Shown in pieces: positions 33,085 to 45,640 of a DNA stretch of 64,000 bases. Within the stretch, counting starts at the first letter, position 1, and every line of letters begins with the position of its first letter. Source of the stretch: Pyricularia pennisetigena (taxonomy: Eukaryota > Ascomycota > Sordariomycetes > Magnaporthales > Pyriculariaceae). A program made the position numbers and the translations under genes. The stretch lies in contig NW_021940925.1 of the NCBI RefSeq assembly GCF_004337985.1, positions 248,001 to 312,000 on the forward strand, written 5' to 3'. The notes beneath the pieces were generated by a model that was not told the origin of the DNA, ran no database searches, and was given only the letters and a program-made list of their open reading frames with translations.

Positions 33085-33880
33085 GCCACCCCTCACATGC
33101 AGAAAGCGTGAAATCTGGCTGTAAAACAAAATAATGTAAAATTAATAAAATAAAGCAAAAAATAGATACAAAATACACATTGAGCATTTTGTATATAAAA
33201 GATTTTTCAAAGCCAACATAAGAAATTAGATTGATCGCGGACGTTTGTATATATACGTAATCCAATCCCTGCCATCTTGGTTATATTATCGTTAAAGTTG
33301 GTAAAAAATAAACCAGTTGCGATTGTAAATTATACATAAAAATATATATACTTTACTTATCCGCTTATTTAACGGTTTATTTCATCCGGGTTATACACCA
33401 AAACCTGATATTACGGTGTAAGTATATATATATCCAACGCTCCACGTGCATAAATTATAAATTTTGGTAAAAAACTTGAAAATAATATAAAAAGAAATTG
33501 AAAATCGAAAAAACAATCGAAAAAACAATACCGCCATGAACGGATTAATGGCAGGTGGTATACAAACCCGCCGTTATAACAAATAAAAAAAATCAAATCG
33601 CTGCTAATAGCGGTATTAAACGCTGTTTTCAACGATATTTTCTTTTTTTGCAATATTTTGCGTGGTTGTGGAATAATAAAGAACTGTCGGTCGCAAAAAT
33701 GCCAAAAATACCGCCATAAACGGCGAAAATCGACGAGTTGTCCTCAGACCTGAACCAAAGCGTTCTTTGGATGGACCCACAAATACATTGCAAAACCGCA
33801 ATTGAGCTACGAAGTGGAGCGAAGCGAACGAAGTGGATTAATTGTGGAGTTTTAGGCTTTAGGGATTAGCCCCGAGACTA
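32032..33880 (+). mobile_element. MULE-like element, copy C (complete, 1849 bp)
   Basis: Tips TAGTCTCAATGCTTAA and GATTAGCCCCGAGACTA. It interrupts the Copia-3 gag. The flanking 9-mers GCAGTTGGA and GTAAACGGA match at 5 of 9 positions, with three of the four differences being transitions, so the duplication is degraded. Both internal tandem units are present, and an AT dinucleotide run lies at 33056-33083. The loop of its right-end hairpin carries the longer CGAAGTGGAGCGAAGCGAAC form. Confidence 0.85.
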
Positions 33881-35748
33881 GTAAACGGATTAATTTCGAA
33901 TGACAATTTAACAGTTAATTGCTTTATTAACCGTCAAAAGCGGTAATCCTCGTGGTAATTTGCATGTTAAACCCACTGCACCCCCTAGTCCCCCTAGTAA
34001 CTTAATTTAAGGTGACGAGATAGGTAAAAAACTATCGAAACGAGTATTTTCCTTGCCCAAAAATTGTAAATCAGTAGGGGCTACCAATTACGATTTGTGG
34101 AAATAGGCGTTAATAGTGCAATTCAGGGTTAAAAAAGCGACGGAATTTTTTTCCGACCCTAAAAATGGTTATACCCTACCGGAATACGAGTAATTACTCC
34201 TATTATTGCTTATAAAAAATAATTTAACCAAAAAACCATTAAAATCCATTGCATGGTATTCCAGCCCCGTAACGGCCTATAAAACGCTGGAAAAGGATTA
34301 TTCCGTCACACCCGAAATTTATCGAAATTCACTATATCGGGAATTCCACGTTTAAAATTTTTCGTAATTGAAAAAATCGATATCGGAATTTCACAGCTGT
34401 TTTAATTTACTAGGAGCTAAGTTAACGAATATTAACGTATAAATCTACCGTATAAATGTACGAATTTAGTATCTATGGGCCCTGAAAGGAGTATTTTCTA
34501 TTTGGACCGAGCGTTAATGCAATACCTAACGGGCCCTGCAAACTATAGGCTTAATTTCGGAAAAATTAAATTTGGAAAACATTATGGCGGACCTTATATC
34601 AGAAAATTCGATTTCAGGCTCTACAATGGCTAAACCCGCTAGCTATGGCTTTAAAAATCGAAAATGGGGTAAAAAATTCGAAAAGGCGCTAAAAAGGCTA
34701 ATAATGGGCAGGAAAACACATTTGAACCACGAAAAAAGGGTAAAAACCCTAATTTGGGTTTTATTATTCCAAAAAATATTGAATCCTTTTCCAGCAAATG
34801 AACCGTTGGAATTACCAGAGTTTCCATAGATTTTGAATTATTTACGGGCTTGATTCCAGGTAACGTCAACGAATGCACAGTGTAACGTTTTAGAATAAAA
34901 GATTAATTCCGCTATTAGCGAAATTATAAAATTAAATTCGGAATCGGATTTGGAACCCGATACCGGTAAAACGCTAAAACCATGGGTTTTAGCAGCTAAT
35001 TCTAGGGCTTAAACAAAGCTTGGAGGCCGCGTAAAATGGGCACGTAAGCCTTGGAAACTAGGTTACCCTATCCTGTATAATACAGGTAGCACGCACTATA
35101 TTTTTGCAAATAAGCAATTTTTTACCAATTATACCCCCGGTTTTACAGTCGAGATCGGTACCGGAGGTGGCCCTGTTAGACCTATAGGTACCGGGATTAT
35201 CAAAATATAGGTCTGCTACGGCCAAAAAGCTAGCGAACTGAGAGGGGCTACGTTAAATGACGTTTTATATATCCCCTCGTTTGGAATAAATAACGTTAAT
35301 GGCCTTATATATTATAATACAGGGGGCCTATTATTAAAAGATACCCTACACAATGAGGATCGCAAAACGTAGGGACGTTTAAATACTGCGAAACATTCGT
35401 TTTGTTTTGAGGTTAAAGGGTGCAATATCCTTGTTCGAAATATATTTATTTCGAATTACGCCTATATAATAGGTAAATATAGGACCGTTTCTAACATGAC
35501 CTTACAGCGGGCAGTAGTAGGCTACATAGCCCCCTTGGAGTTAAAATTAAATAATACAAACCCCGGAAATCATAAAAATTATAAAATTTACACCGATTTG
35601 GAACTGGAAAAAATACGGTAACGGAAATACTAATCCCGAACAAAATACGGAAATAACCGTAAATTCACCAGTAACGCAGAAATTTAGCGGTAAAAACCCT
35701 GAGAATCCACGTAAAACTAGGCCCGTAAGCCCGGCAGGCCGTTAAATA
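33881..35748 (+). pseudogene. Copia-3 gag/protease remnant
   Basis: This is the continuation of gag after copy C, aligned with 7270-9130 of the outer Copia. It has many stops and frame breaks, and the open pieces are short (34572-34829). The protease active-site block keeps LYNTGSTHYI, with the catalytic Asp changed to Asn. It ends at a breakpoint at about 35748. Confidence 0.78.
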
Positions 35749-36338
35749 TATGAGGAGGTTACGAGATAGAATAAGCTTAATCTTAAACGCGGGGAAAGGT
35801 TGATCACGTATAAGGCTAATGGAACGCTGAAATGGCAGATAACCGTCTGCTAGCGGGTAATAAAGATAATATATTGTTATTACACAATCCATTCGTTGAG
35901 TCGTTAAATCGATAAAGGTTATAAAGGTGATGAAGGTGATGAATCTAAGGCTAAATTGTGAATTACGTGTTCGAATCCGTGGGTGCAGATTTTCGATCCG
36001 GATTGCCGGAATGCGCGGTCACGTTACGTGATTGGCCTTATTCATGCGGCTAACCTGCCGACCTATTGAGCCCAACGGCCTATTGTGCTTATATATGCAC
36101 AGAAAATCTGCGACCATATCGGGATTTACCCTCACGCATTTTAACAACGTATATATAATATAGATTATGGTACGTGCATTATACCACTAAGCTAGATTGA
36201 ATATGGCGTATTTGTTTTATTGTTAAAACTATGAACAAAGACGTGATATATAAAGCTTTGTGTGTATAATAAACGCGTATAGGTTTTATTTGTTATTTAT
36301 TTATTAATTCGATGCAGGGTGACTAGTAAAATTAGCCC
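35749..36338. other. Unassigned, possibly leader of Copia family 2
   Basis: This lies between the truncated Copia-3 and the protease region of a different Copia. It contains GTTCGAATCCGTGGGTGCAG near 35973, like a tRNA T-arm or primer-binding region. No LTR pair was identified. Confidence 0.35.
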
Positions 36339-37217
36339 GTGCTAGCCGTTATCAGATATTGCAGGGTAGCTAATATAAATAGCCCTGCGCTAGCTATGTT
36401 CACAATACGTTTTTCGTTAACCGGAAATATAAAGAATATAAAAACCATAAAAAACGAAATAGTAATTATTACCCGCGCCGAGGATACGATAAACGACCTG
36501 GCTAATTTTTCAAAAACCAGGGATATTATTTATGCGGTAAACCGGGGTGTAGATTTTCCAATTATATAAAAAAGCAAATAACGGTGGCGAAAGCAAGAAA
36601 GACGAAATATGAAATACCGAAAAGGAAACCAACGCGTCAACAAAGAATTCCTTACCAACGGCAAAAACGACGAAAATAAGGAAAATAAAGAAAAAGATTC
36701 GAACGACGAATTTCATAGCGAAAAAAAATAAAAACGATTCGGACGGATATACGTCAGTTTATTTTATAAACTATAAAACAGCGGCATTCTTAACAAACGA
36801 AACATTCCGCCCAAATTAAATTCAGGCCAAATAGCGTTGCAGGGAAACGAAATACCACAAAAGAAATTCCCGCACCAAATTTTGAATTAACAAAAGTTAA
36901 ATAACGTTTAACATGAAATTATTCCTGATATAGGCGTTGCAACGATATTAACGGCCGGTATTAACCAAATGGAAGCACTACAGCGCAGAAAACCGGAAAT
37001 CCAAATCGACAAATCGAATCAAAATAAAGCCAAAATGCGTTTTAAAACAGGCGAAAAAATTACCGCTATAGGAAAAATTACTTTAGATGTATACATTGGT
37101 ATTATAACGCTCCACGTAATACTAATTCGAACACCATTCCTTTTATGCACTAGGGATATTGATAAATCCGGGGTATACCTCAATAACATTAGCAACGAAC
37201 TTATAAAGGTCGGTAGT
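36339..37217 (+). pseudogene. Copia family 2 protease region, cut by Gypsy-2
   Basis: This is the N-terminal pol part of a second Copia family, unrelated in sequence to the first. Near 36920 it reads IIPDIGVATILTAG, a degraded DTGASxxSTAG retropepsin site. Then come GINQMEALQRRKPEIQIDKS, ITAIGKITLDVYIGIITLHV and TPFLLCTRDIDKSGVYLNNI, which match the fungal NTPFLLCIQDMDKMGVYFNNL block closely. A lysine/glutamate-rich linker precedes it (about 36570-36730). The frame runs into the Gypsy LTR at 37218 and resumes at 44451. Confidence 0.83.
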
Positions 37218-37678
37218 TGTTACGACCAGACAGTTGGGCCGGTACCAATAAGGCCAGGCGGGGTTACACCCCTCCTAACGACACTTAACCAAAAAAACAC
37301 CGACCGACAGGAAATAGGTTTACATAAAAAAGGGATTGCGTAACCCCACGTAACCACCAAAAAAACGATAGAATTAACATATTACATATTAATTACAACA
37401 GAACGAATAATATGCTGGGTAAGGAATATATCACATATATCACGCTTAAAACAGCGGACTATATAAGGACACAATTTTTACTATGTAAATAAACTCGATT
37501 CTAGGATTGCGAAACACCAATTAAGCTTATATATTAATTAACCTTAGTATTTACTCAAAAACTATTATAATTTCATCCTAATTTTTAAAAACCCCACCTA
37601 CCCAATTAAATAGCTTAATTGCTTTAACCCATTATACTTTATTTTAAAGACAGGTTACCCGATACCCTAATCGTAGCA
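37218..37678 (+). repeat. Gypsy-2 5' LTR
   Basis: TGTTACGACC to CGTAGCA. The first ~95 bp and the R/U5 part match Gypsy-1. The U3 middle (about 37315-37450) does not and lacks the 18-bp palindrome. Confidence 0.9.
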
Positions 37679-37738
37679 TTTGAATTGCTTTTATTTAGTA
37701 TTTTGCCTTAAAATATACCGAACAGTATCGCCGAAACG

Positions 37739-39815
37739 ATATCTTCCAAAAAAACAATCCTTAAAACCCCTTTTACTATTAACGCTCCGGCCAGCGCTAA
37801 CGCCTTGCGCCAAATAATCGCGACGTTTTAAACGGAAAATCGACAATTTAAGGAACGAATAACCAAATAAATTAATCGAATTAATAGGAACTATATTAAA
37901 TACTTTTTACTATTATTTTACGATGGTACCCCAGGTATCCTGCAAAAATTCCTTATAAAAACCCGGGTTTATTTTCATTTTAACGAGAATAATTTCGATA
38001 ATAACGCAAATAAGGTTATTTAAGCAATTTCGCTGCTAAAGGGCGATATATTCGCCTAATTGGAACCCACCTTAAGGAATTACCTGGACCATAATAAGGA
38101 AAAAAACCGTAAAATTGAAATTAACCGCATTTTCGACGATTACGAAAATTTCGAAAAATATTTTAAAGGAGTATTCGGTAACCCAAACGAGGAACGCGCG
38201 GCTAAACGTAAGCTGGTACGCCTTACTTAAACCAAATTGGTATCCAAACATACTAGTAAATTTCGATAAATTACCGTTGAATTACTATAAGGCCCCAAAA
38301 CCCTAATAGCATGCTTTTATGCAAAACTTAAAAAATAGAATAAAAACGAATTTATCATAAAAAAACGACCCGATATTTTAAGCGAATACGTAAAATTAGT
38401 GATTAATTCGATAACCGATTTCATAAACGAAAATTGTAACGACGCGAAAAACGCAACCTATAAGGCCTAATTTTGCGATAAATTAATACAGGATACGAAT
38501 ACCAATACCCTAAACCGTTTCGCCAATATAATATTTTTACGGAATATATAACGGACCCATGGATTTCAACGCGATATAGTATAGAAAACCTCGCAAAAAA
38601 CCCAAAAATGGCAAATATTTTAAATATAATAAACCGGAATATAACGCCAGATTTTGTCCAGAAAATATTCCAAATTTATATCCCGATTTTGTAGCCGGAT
38701 ACCAAAATATTACCCCCGACTCCAAAAAACCATGAAAATTAAGTACCTCCATCCATTAATAAGTATAACCAAATGAATATGGCCTAATAAACGGGATCAT
38801 ATGTTACGACGACAATTATATACCCCAAAATAACGCCAAAATTGACGTAAAATAATATCCGCAAAAATTTAAAAACACCCGGATTTTAATAATAAAAAAC
38901 CGCGTATTTATCAAAATTAAACCACCAGCACAATTACGCAAACAAGACGCCAGACTACCCGAACCTACTTAATTAAATATTTTACAAAAATTTAAAACCA
39001 AAACCCTTAGGACAAGCCCACCGCATCCGAATAATTCAATAAACACCAGTAAGCGAGTTTAGCAACGAATTAAAAAACGAATTTAGCGAAAAAGAATTAT
39101 ACCTTTAAACCTATATAATGCAATAAAGGAAAATAACCTTTATATATACGAGAAATAATTTATCGATTTATACCGAAACGACCAATTAGTGCAATTCCCC
39201 GGAGTATTATTTCGAATACAAACATCAAACTTTATAAAACCATATGATCCAATTTTCGAAAACCACTTTATTTTGGACCCCAAATATCCCAAACATATAA
39301 AAAGGTTTTAGGCAAAATATTGTGGAAACAATTGCGGATTGTACCTTAGCAGGAGAATAATCCACGATTTTTTCCAACGACGACGTAGAATAATAGGTAT
39401 CCACGAAATATATACTATTATTAAATTACCCAATTGGGAAATTGAAATAAAATTTAGCACCGAGTTAGCGGTAAACTTGACCTTTTGCGACGATTACCCT
39501 ATAATATGCTATAATTAAAAACAGTTTCCATTGTACGAATATACCCGAAATATTTGCAAAATATATACTTTAACCAACATATAGGCATAATACAAAATAA
39601 AATCACGACAACCAGGACCCGCACCAATAATTAAAATCGTGTGCAACCCCAACGTTAAAAACAACGAAATACCCACGAACGCACGAAAAACACCCACACC
39701 AACGGGATACCGATTTAATAAGATCAAAATTCAGAACAGTTATGCGCCACGAAATAAAAAAATAAGGACCCACGACGCGAATCCAGCAAACCAAAAAATT
39801 AAAACGGCCAATCGG
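37739..39815 (+). pseudogene. Gypsy-2 gag remnant
   Basis: Homologue of 9749-11788. The start codon has become ATA (37739-37741). Very many stops interrupt it. The knuckle region near 38610-38660 has lost cysteines (CFKC became YFKY-like). Identity comes from alignment with copy 1. Confidence 0.82.
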
Positions 39816-39889
39816 TACAAGGTACTAAACGGTAGCAACAAAAACGGAATAAAAAACCCTAAACGTTACGCAAACCACGAAAATAGCTC

Positions 39890-42800
39890 ACGAATATATA
39901 TTCCTAAATATACGATTTAATAGGAAACCCATACGAACGCTTTTAATAGCGGAGTATAAAATAACTACATTTCCCCAAAAATCGCAAAAAAACGACGGAT
40001 ATTTTGGTAATAAAAAAAAACCATACCGATTGCAAACCGTAAAAGGAAAAGCAGTTTTATACGGGAACGGCAATATCGGAACAAAAACCGTATATTTTTG
40101 GATGGAAAACTATGGATAAAAAAAATCAAATTACTTTAAATATTACGGAAATAGGGAATAGATATATAATTTCAAAAACTACCAAATTTAAAATGAACAA
40201 CCCCGGAAAAGTGGGATTACAGGCCAGGTTTGATAGGAAAAGCACCTAATCACTAAATAACCTCCAATGTAAAAAGGTCTATACATAAAATATAAAGCAC
40301 GGAAAAATTGAATAAAACAAATGGCGTATTTACAGGAAGGTTAACTAACCCCGGAGCCAATATCGGAAAAAAAACGATTATTTATAAGTTAAAACCGATC
40401 CAATGACATAATACCAACCACGAAGAAACAGACCAAAAACGGCAAAATCCCAGAAAAATACCAAATATATATACGATTATTTAATTAGAAATTCGAAACC
40501 GCATTACCCGAGCATAGCCCGTTCGAAAAAGGAACCTAACCGAGACTTTATAAAATAAAGGGTTTAAATCGAACACAAATGGAAGTTTTAAACGAATACC
40601 TTGTAAAAAACCTTAAAAAGAATTACATTAAATTATCGATATTACCAATAAAATACCTAATCCTTTTCGTACCAAAAAAAACGGAAAATTACGACTGTGA
40701 GTGGATTACAAACAATTAAACGATATTATAATCAAAGTTGTTACCCGCTCCCATTAATAGGAGATTTTCGAAAATATATTTTACCAAATATAATGGTTTG
40801 CGAGATTGAATTTAAAAAAATATATAATTTAATCCGTATTAAAAAAGGCGAGGAATAGAAAATAGCATTTCGCATTCGACGAAAATATGACCAATACCTG
40901 GTAATACCTTTAGGTTTTACGAACGCCGCCGCAATTTTCTAAATTATAATTAACCACGTTTTTGAAAACTCTTTAATTTTTTTATTGTTATTTACCTGGA
41001 TAATATCCTTATTTTTTTGAAACGTTGGAAAAACAAAGAAAGCACGTTTATACAATTTTACAAAAGCTACAAAACACAAGATTTTTGATTAAACCCGAAA
41101 AATATATTTTTTACAGCAAACAAATTAACTTGCCAAAATACATTATCGCCCCTGGAAAAATTAGGATGGAAGAATCGAAAATACAAAGAGTAAAGGAATA
41201 ACTTTAACCACACAACGTAAAAAAGGTTCGGGCATTTTTCGGATTTGTAAATTTTTACAAAAGATTTATTAAAAAATACGGCGCGATCGCCACCCCATTA
41301 ACCAATATAACGAAAACAAACCTAAAATTCCAATGGACGGAACAAATATAATACACTTTTGAGCAGCTACGAAATGCAATAACACGAAAACCAAATTTCA
41401 AAATACCAAACCCAATAAAGCTTTTCGAAATTAAAACCGCCGAATCCGACTACGCAATCGGAGGATAGCTTAACCAACGAAACGAAAAAAAAACGCCTGC
41501 ATTTTTGCGTCTTTTTTCCACAAAAATTATATAAACCAAAACTTGATTACAAAAAAACGATAAAAGATTTATAATTATTATCCGAGCATTCGAGAAATGA
41601 AGATTATAATTATCCGGTATAAATACGAAATATTAATTTACACGGACCCCAATAATTTAACCTATTTTACCATTAATAATATATTAAATAAACGACAAAT
41701 GAAATGGGTAAAAGTCCTATTAAAATTCCATTATGGGATTAATTGTTGAAAAAAACAAAACACGGTAAAACCGGCGCCTTTAACCGAAAATTAATTTAAA
41801 AAACATAGTATTTGAGAAAAACACGGAAAACTTTTACAACAAATAATAACGGAAACCTTTTACCAATTCCCCGAAATCTTATAACGATGAACACGGTAAC
41901 CACACCAACAAGAATACGAAAAATCCACGAGAATAAAACCCACGGATACTAAGGAACTTCCAAAATACGGAAACGGTTTTTAATAGCACTATAATGTTAG
42001 AGAAACACGATACGAAATACGAAAAACTATTACAAATTACAAACTTTACGCAAAAGGCAAATCCGCAGAGTATAAACCTTATAAGTTTTTACAACCTTTA
42101 ACAACCCCTAACAAAATTTAAAAAACTATTACAATAGATTTTATCGTTAAATTACCACCGTCCGAAAAACCATTTACTAAAAACAAATACGGTAATATAT
42201 TAATTATAATGAATAACCTTACCAAATACGCTTATTTCCTGCCTTATCAAAGGAGTAGCAACGCTGAGAAAATCATTTACATATTCTAACGAATAATTGT
42301 TAATAACTACGGACTTCCAAAAAACATTATTACGGACAGTAATAAGTTTTTACATTAAGATTTTGGAGACTTTTAATGGAATAACTAAAACCCGACCACA
42401 AATTATTTACAGCATTCCACATATAGACAGACGGAAAAACAAAGCAAACAAACCAATTATTGAGATAATACCTAAAATGTTATATAAACTATAAACAGGA
42501 TAATTGGGTACAAATATTATTTACAGCACAATTCGCGTACAATAGCTCAAAAAATAAAAATACCAAAATAATCCCGTTTTATACCAATTACGGATTTGAT
42601 CCTGCCATTTATGGAAAATTAAAAACCACGATTGCGGTCCCACGAACCGACAAATAAGCAAACGAATTACGAAAACTCCATTAAAAACTCCAATAACAAT
42701 TAAAATTCGTACGAAAAAAATGACCAAATACGCCAACCAGCATCGGATAAAAAACCATGTTTCCAAAGAAAATAGCGCTTATTTCATTCGACGTAGTATT

Positions 42801-43160
42801 TAAATACAGCAACCAAGTAGCAAATTTAATTTTAAAAATTTGGACCTTTGAAAATCGATAAAAAAATCAACGAAACCAATTATAAATTATTATGACCAGG
42901 AATTATAAAGATCCACGCAACGCTCCACGTATTACTATTGGAACCAGCATTAAAAGGCACTAATATCTGAAAAATAATCCAAACCGACGCAAAAAAACGT
43001 ATAACGTCGAACGAATACTGGACCACAAACGCAACCACAGCAAAATAAAATATTTTATTACATGGGAAAACTATGGATATAAAAGAAATATTTGGGAACC
43101 CTTTAACCATTTCCAAAATTGCCAAAACCTATTCCGCTAATATTATTAGGCATTGGATTT
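39890..43160 (+). pseudogene. Gypsy-2 pol remnant
   Basis: Homologue of Gypsy-1 pol in the same order. The RT active site YLDD has become YLDN (40993-41004). RNase H is at about 41410-41800 and the integrase core at about 42135-42480. A recognisable chromodomain (YNVERILDHKRNH..KYFITWENYG) lies at about 43003-43150. Stops occur in every domain. Confidence 0.85.
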
Positions 43161-43339
43161 GCTAATAAATTAGTTAAAAAAAGGACGACCCAAAAAAGCA
43201 CTATTTACCATTCCCAAAAGCTAAAAATCGACCAGGACTCGAAATTACACCATTAAACGAACTTACAAAAAAACGAATAATATATACCATAAGTTAAAAC
43301 ATACGAATAGAACAATTTACCAGTTAAATATTACGTAAG

Positions 43340-43877
43340 AACATTTATTTTATCCAACAAAAAAAGATTTAAAGGATTTACTAGGGAGGACGAATTCCAG
43401 GCAAAATTGGGATCCGGAAAAACGATTCCAAAAACATTTCAGGAAAAATTTCGGCCAATCGCCGCCGTTCCTCCTGCTTTACTTCCTCACGTTCCATTCG
43501 ATCCAATTTTTCCAAATTATTAATACTACGACAAACCGCCCTTATTATTTTTTTAAACCATGTTTTCTTTCATTTACGCCGGCGAAAAACTTTTTCCTCC
43601 GCCGTTTCCAATTTGACTTTAAATTTTAAATGTTAAACCGCGATCTTATATAATTGTTTTCGGGAAATACCTAAGATATCGTATCGCGAACGACCCAAAC
43701 GAATATATTCGATACAGCGAAAAAAGTCCCGAGGCGATATAGCGCATCTCGTAATCCCCTGCGATTCGTAAGCAAAACAAAAAAACATTTTAACCACCGA
43801 AAAAAAAGCACAAAAAACAAATCGTTGCGACGAACGGTGGACGTTCGACCACGGAATTCGATTACGCGATTTGATAT
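43340..43877 (-). pseudogene. Gypsy-2 antisense ORF remnant
   Basis: Counterpart of the antisense ORF at 15930. The start ATG is now ATA (43875-43877), and two stops break the coiled coil. It still reads KKTWFKKIIRAVCRSINNLE and EREEVKQEERRRLAEIFPE (about 43420-43570), close to copy 1. Part of the cysteine cluster is lost. Confidence 0.65.
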
Positions 43878-43984
43878 GGCGTAGAAAAACTAATAAAAAA
43901 GGAATATAAAAAGAAAAACAAAAATTAAGGGAGTATAAATTATTTAAAGGCCAAAAGGATTTGGTTAAAGGAAACAAAACCTAA

Positions 43985-44445
43985 TATTACGACCAAATAA
44001 TTGGGCCAGTACTTCGAAGGCCACGCGGGGTCACAGTTTTCCTAACGATATTTAACCAAAGAAAACACCGACCGACAGGAAATAGGTTTATATAAGGAAA
44101 GAATAACGTAGCCTCACGTAACCGCCAAAAAAACGATATAATTAATATATTATATATCAATTATAGCAGAACGAGTAATATGCTGGTTAGGGGTTATATT
44201 ACACATATTACGCTTAAAACAACGGACTATATAAGGACACATTATTACTATGTAAATAGATTCGATTTTTGGATTGCTGAACAGCAATTAATTTTACACA
44301 TTAATTAACCTCCATATTTAGTTGAGGACGATTATAACTTTACCTCAGTTATTAAAAACCCCAATTACCCAGTTAAAACGCTCAGTTGCTTCAACCCACT
44401 GTACCTTACCTTAAGAACAGGTTACCCGATACCTTAAGCGTGACA
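43985..44445 (+). repeat. Gypsy-2 3' LTR
   Basis: TATTACGACC (G to A at base 2) to CGTGACA, followed by the duplication ATAGT. Confidence 0.9.
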
Positions 44446-44450
44446 ATAGT

Positions 44451-45640
44451 ACGAAAATACCAGTTTTACGCAAATGGGGACACCCATGGTTTTTCCTACC
44501 GGGATTAAAACCAGGCAGACAGGGAGCGTATTTTACAAAAACAAAAAGCACGCCGATAACGTTTTTAACCGAAAGAAAATTGACAACGGTTTATCGAAGA
44601 TTCGGCCACCTTTTAGTAAAGCGTTTATAAAAAACGTTACAAAAAACAGGCCACGAAATTAACCGAAATACATTAAAACTAATAAACCGTTTTTTTCAAC
44701 ACTGCCAAATGAAAGGAAACGTACCATAACGTTTTAAATTCACTTTTAATACCGATATAAATTTCAATTACGAAATTATAGTGGATATATTATATTTGGA
44801 ATCTAAACCAGCCCTGCACGTGGTCGACGCGAGGACGGTATTCCAAACTGCACGCTTTTTTAACAATATAACAGCGAAAGAAATATAGGAAACACTAACA
44901 AAATGCTGGATTAAAACGTACTTAAGACCACCCGATATTACTACATATAAGTTAGGCACGACTTTTACCGCGGCCGGATTTAGAACAAAAACGCGATTTT
45001 CGGTATGTTATATAACCAGGTACCAATCGAGGTATATTGGTTATTAGGAAAGGCCGAACGCTACCATAAATCGTTACAAAAAACGTACGAAATAATAAAA
45101 TCGAATGCAAGGAAATAATACCGTAAAACGTATTGCAAACAACGGTAAAAACCGTAAACGATATTATAGGCCCGAACGGCCTAATACTTACCCTATTGAT
45201 ATTTGGGGTAATAACACGTATTACCAACGATTTAACGCCTTTACAAAACCAAATATAACGCGCCGAATTTATAAATAAAATTATAAAGGAATTTAAAAAG
45301 GTAATGGCGTAAAGGAAGGTTAAAAAAGCAAGGAAAACAAGGAATAGACCGAATATCGAATCAGAAATTCCAATATTATTGGAATTGAGCTTAAAGGTTC
45401 TAGTATATGAAAACAAACAAAAATAGACCGGACCTTTTAGAATATTTAACGTATTAAATTCGACGATAATTGTTAGTATAATAAATAACTTTTCCACGTT
45501 TCGAAACACGTATACAAAATTACACCACCGTTTTACAAAACAAACAAACAAAACAACGACGGAACTATATCGAAAAAACCAAAATTCCGCTACCCAAAAC
45601 CCGAACAGCTAAAACGTAGGGGAAAACCTAAAGGATCGGG
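44451..45640 (+). pseudogene. Copia family 2 integrase
   Basis: This resumes the polyprotein cut at 37217. The zinc part reads TVYRRFGHLLVKRL and later FFQHCQMKG. The catalytic core reads FNYEIIVDILYLESKPALHV then VDARTVFQTARF, followed by CWIKTYLRPPDITTY. The C-terminal part of the core has VPIEVYWLLGKAERYHKSLQ near 45030, the family's PVEAHNSIGxVERYH block with the catalytic Glu kept. Stops replace some Trp/Gln codons. Downstream to 45640 it degrades further. Confidence 0.88.

Larger units (their letters stand above)
31317..35748 (+). mobile_element. Truncated Copia copy 3 (leader, gag, protease)
   Basis: This is the same family as the nested Copias. It begins inside the leader (AAAATTTTGGTAAGG) with no LTR, and runs through a six-unit minisatellite, a gag start ATGGAAAACAGCCC near 31885 and a MULE-like insertion. 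It continues through gag (33890-34890) and a protease block ILYNTGSTHYIFANKQFF near 35080. It stops abruptly at about 35748 in the protease linker, where unrelated sequence starts. It is heavily mutated. Confidence 0.85.
37218..44445 (+). mobile_element. Gypsy retrotransposon, copy 2 (complete, heavily mutated)
   Basis: This has the same structure as Gypsy-1, with 461-bp LTRs (37218-37678 and 43985-44445) and target duplication GTAGT/ATAGT (37213-37217, 44446-44450; one transition). It has much denser C-to-T and G-to-A damage than copy 1 and no long frame. The middle of its U3 differs from copy 1, so it is a different subfamily by promoter. Confidence 0.93.

Noticed and set aside
35973..35995. 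tRNA gene from GTTCGAATCCGTGG
   Set aside because: Only a T-arm-like motif; no acceptor, D or anticodon stems could be paired.
9233..44445. Gypsy-1 and Gypsy-2 as one larger segmental duplication
   Set aside because: Each has its own target duplication (CTCCT; GTAGT/ATAGT) and different host sequence, so they are independent insertions.
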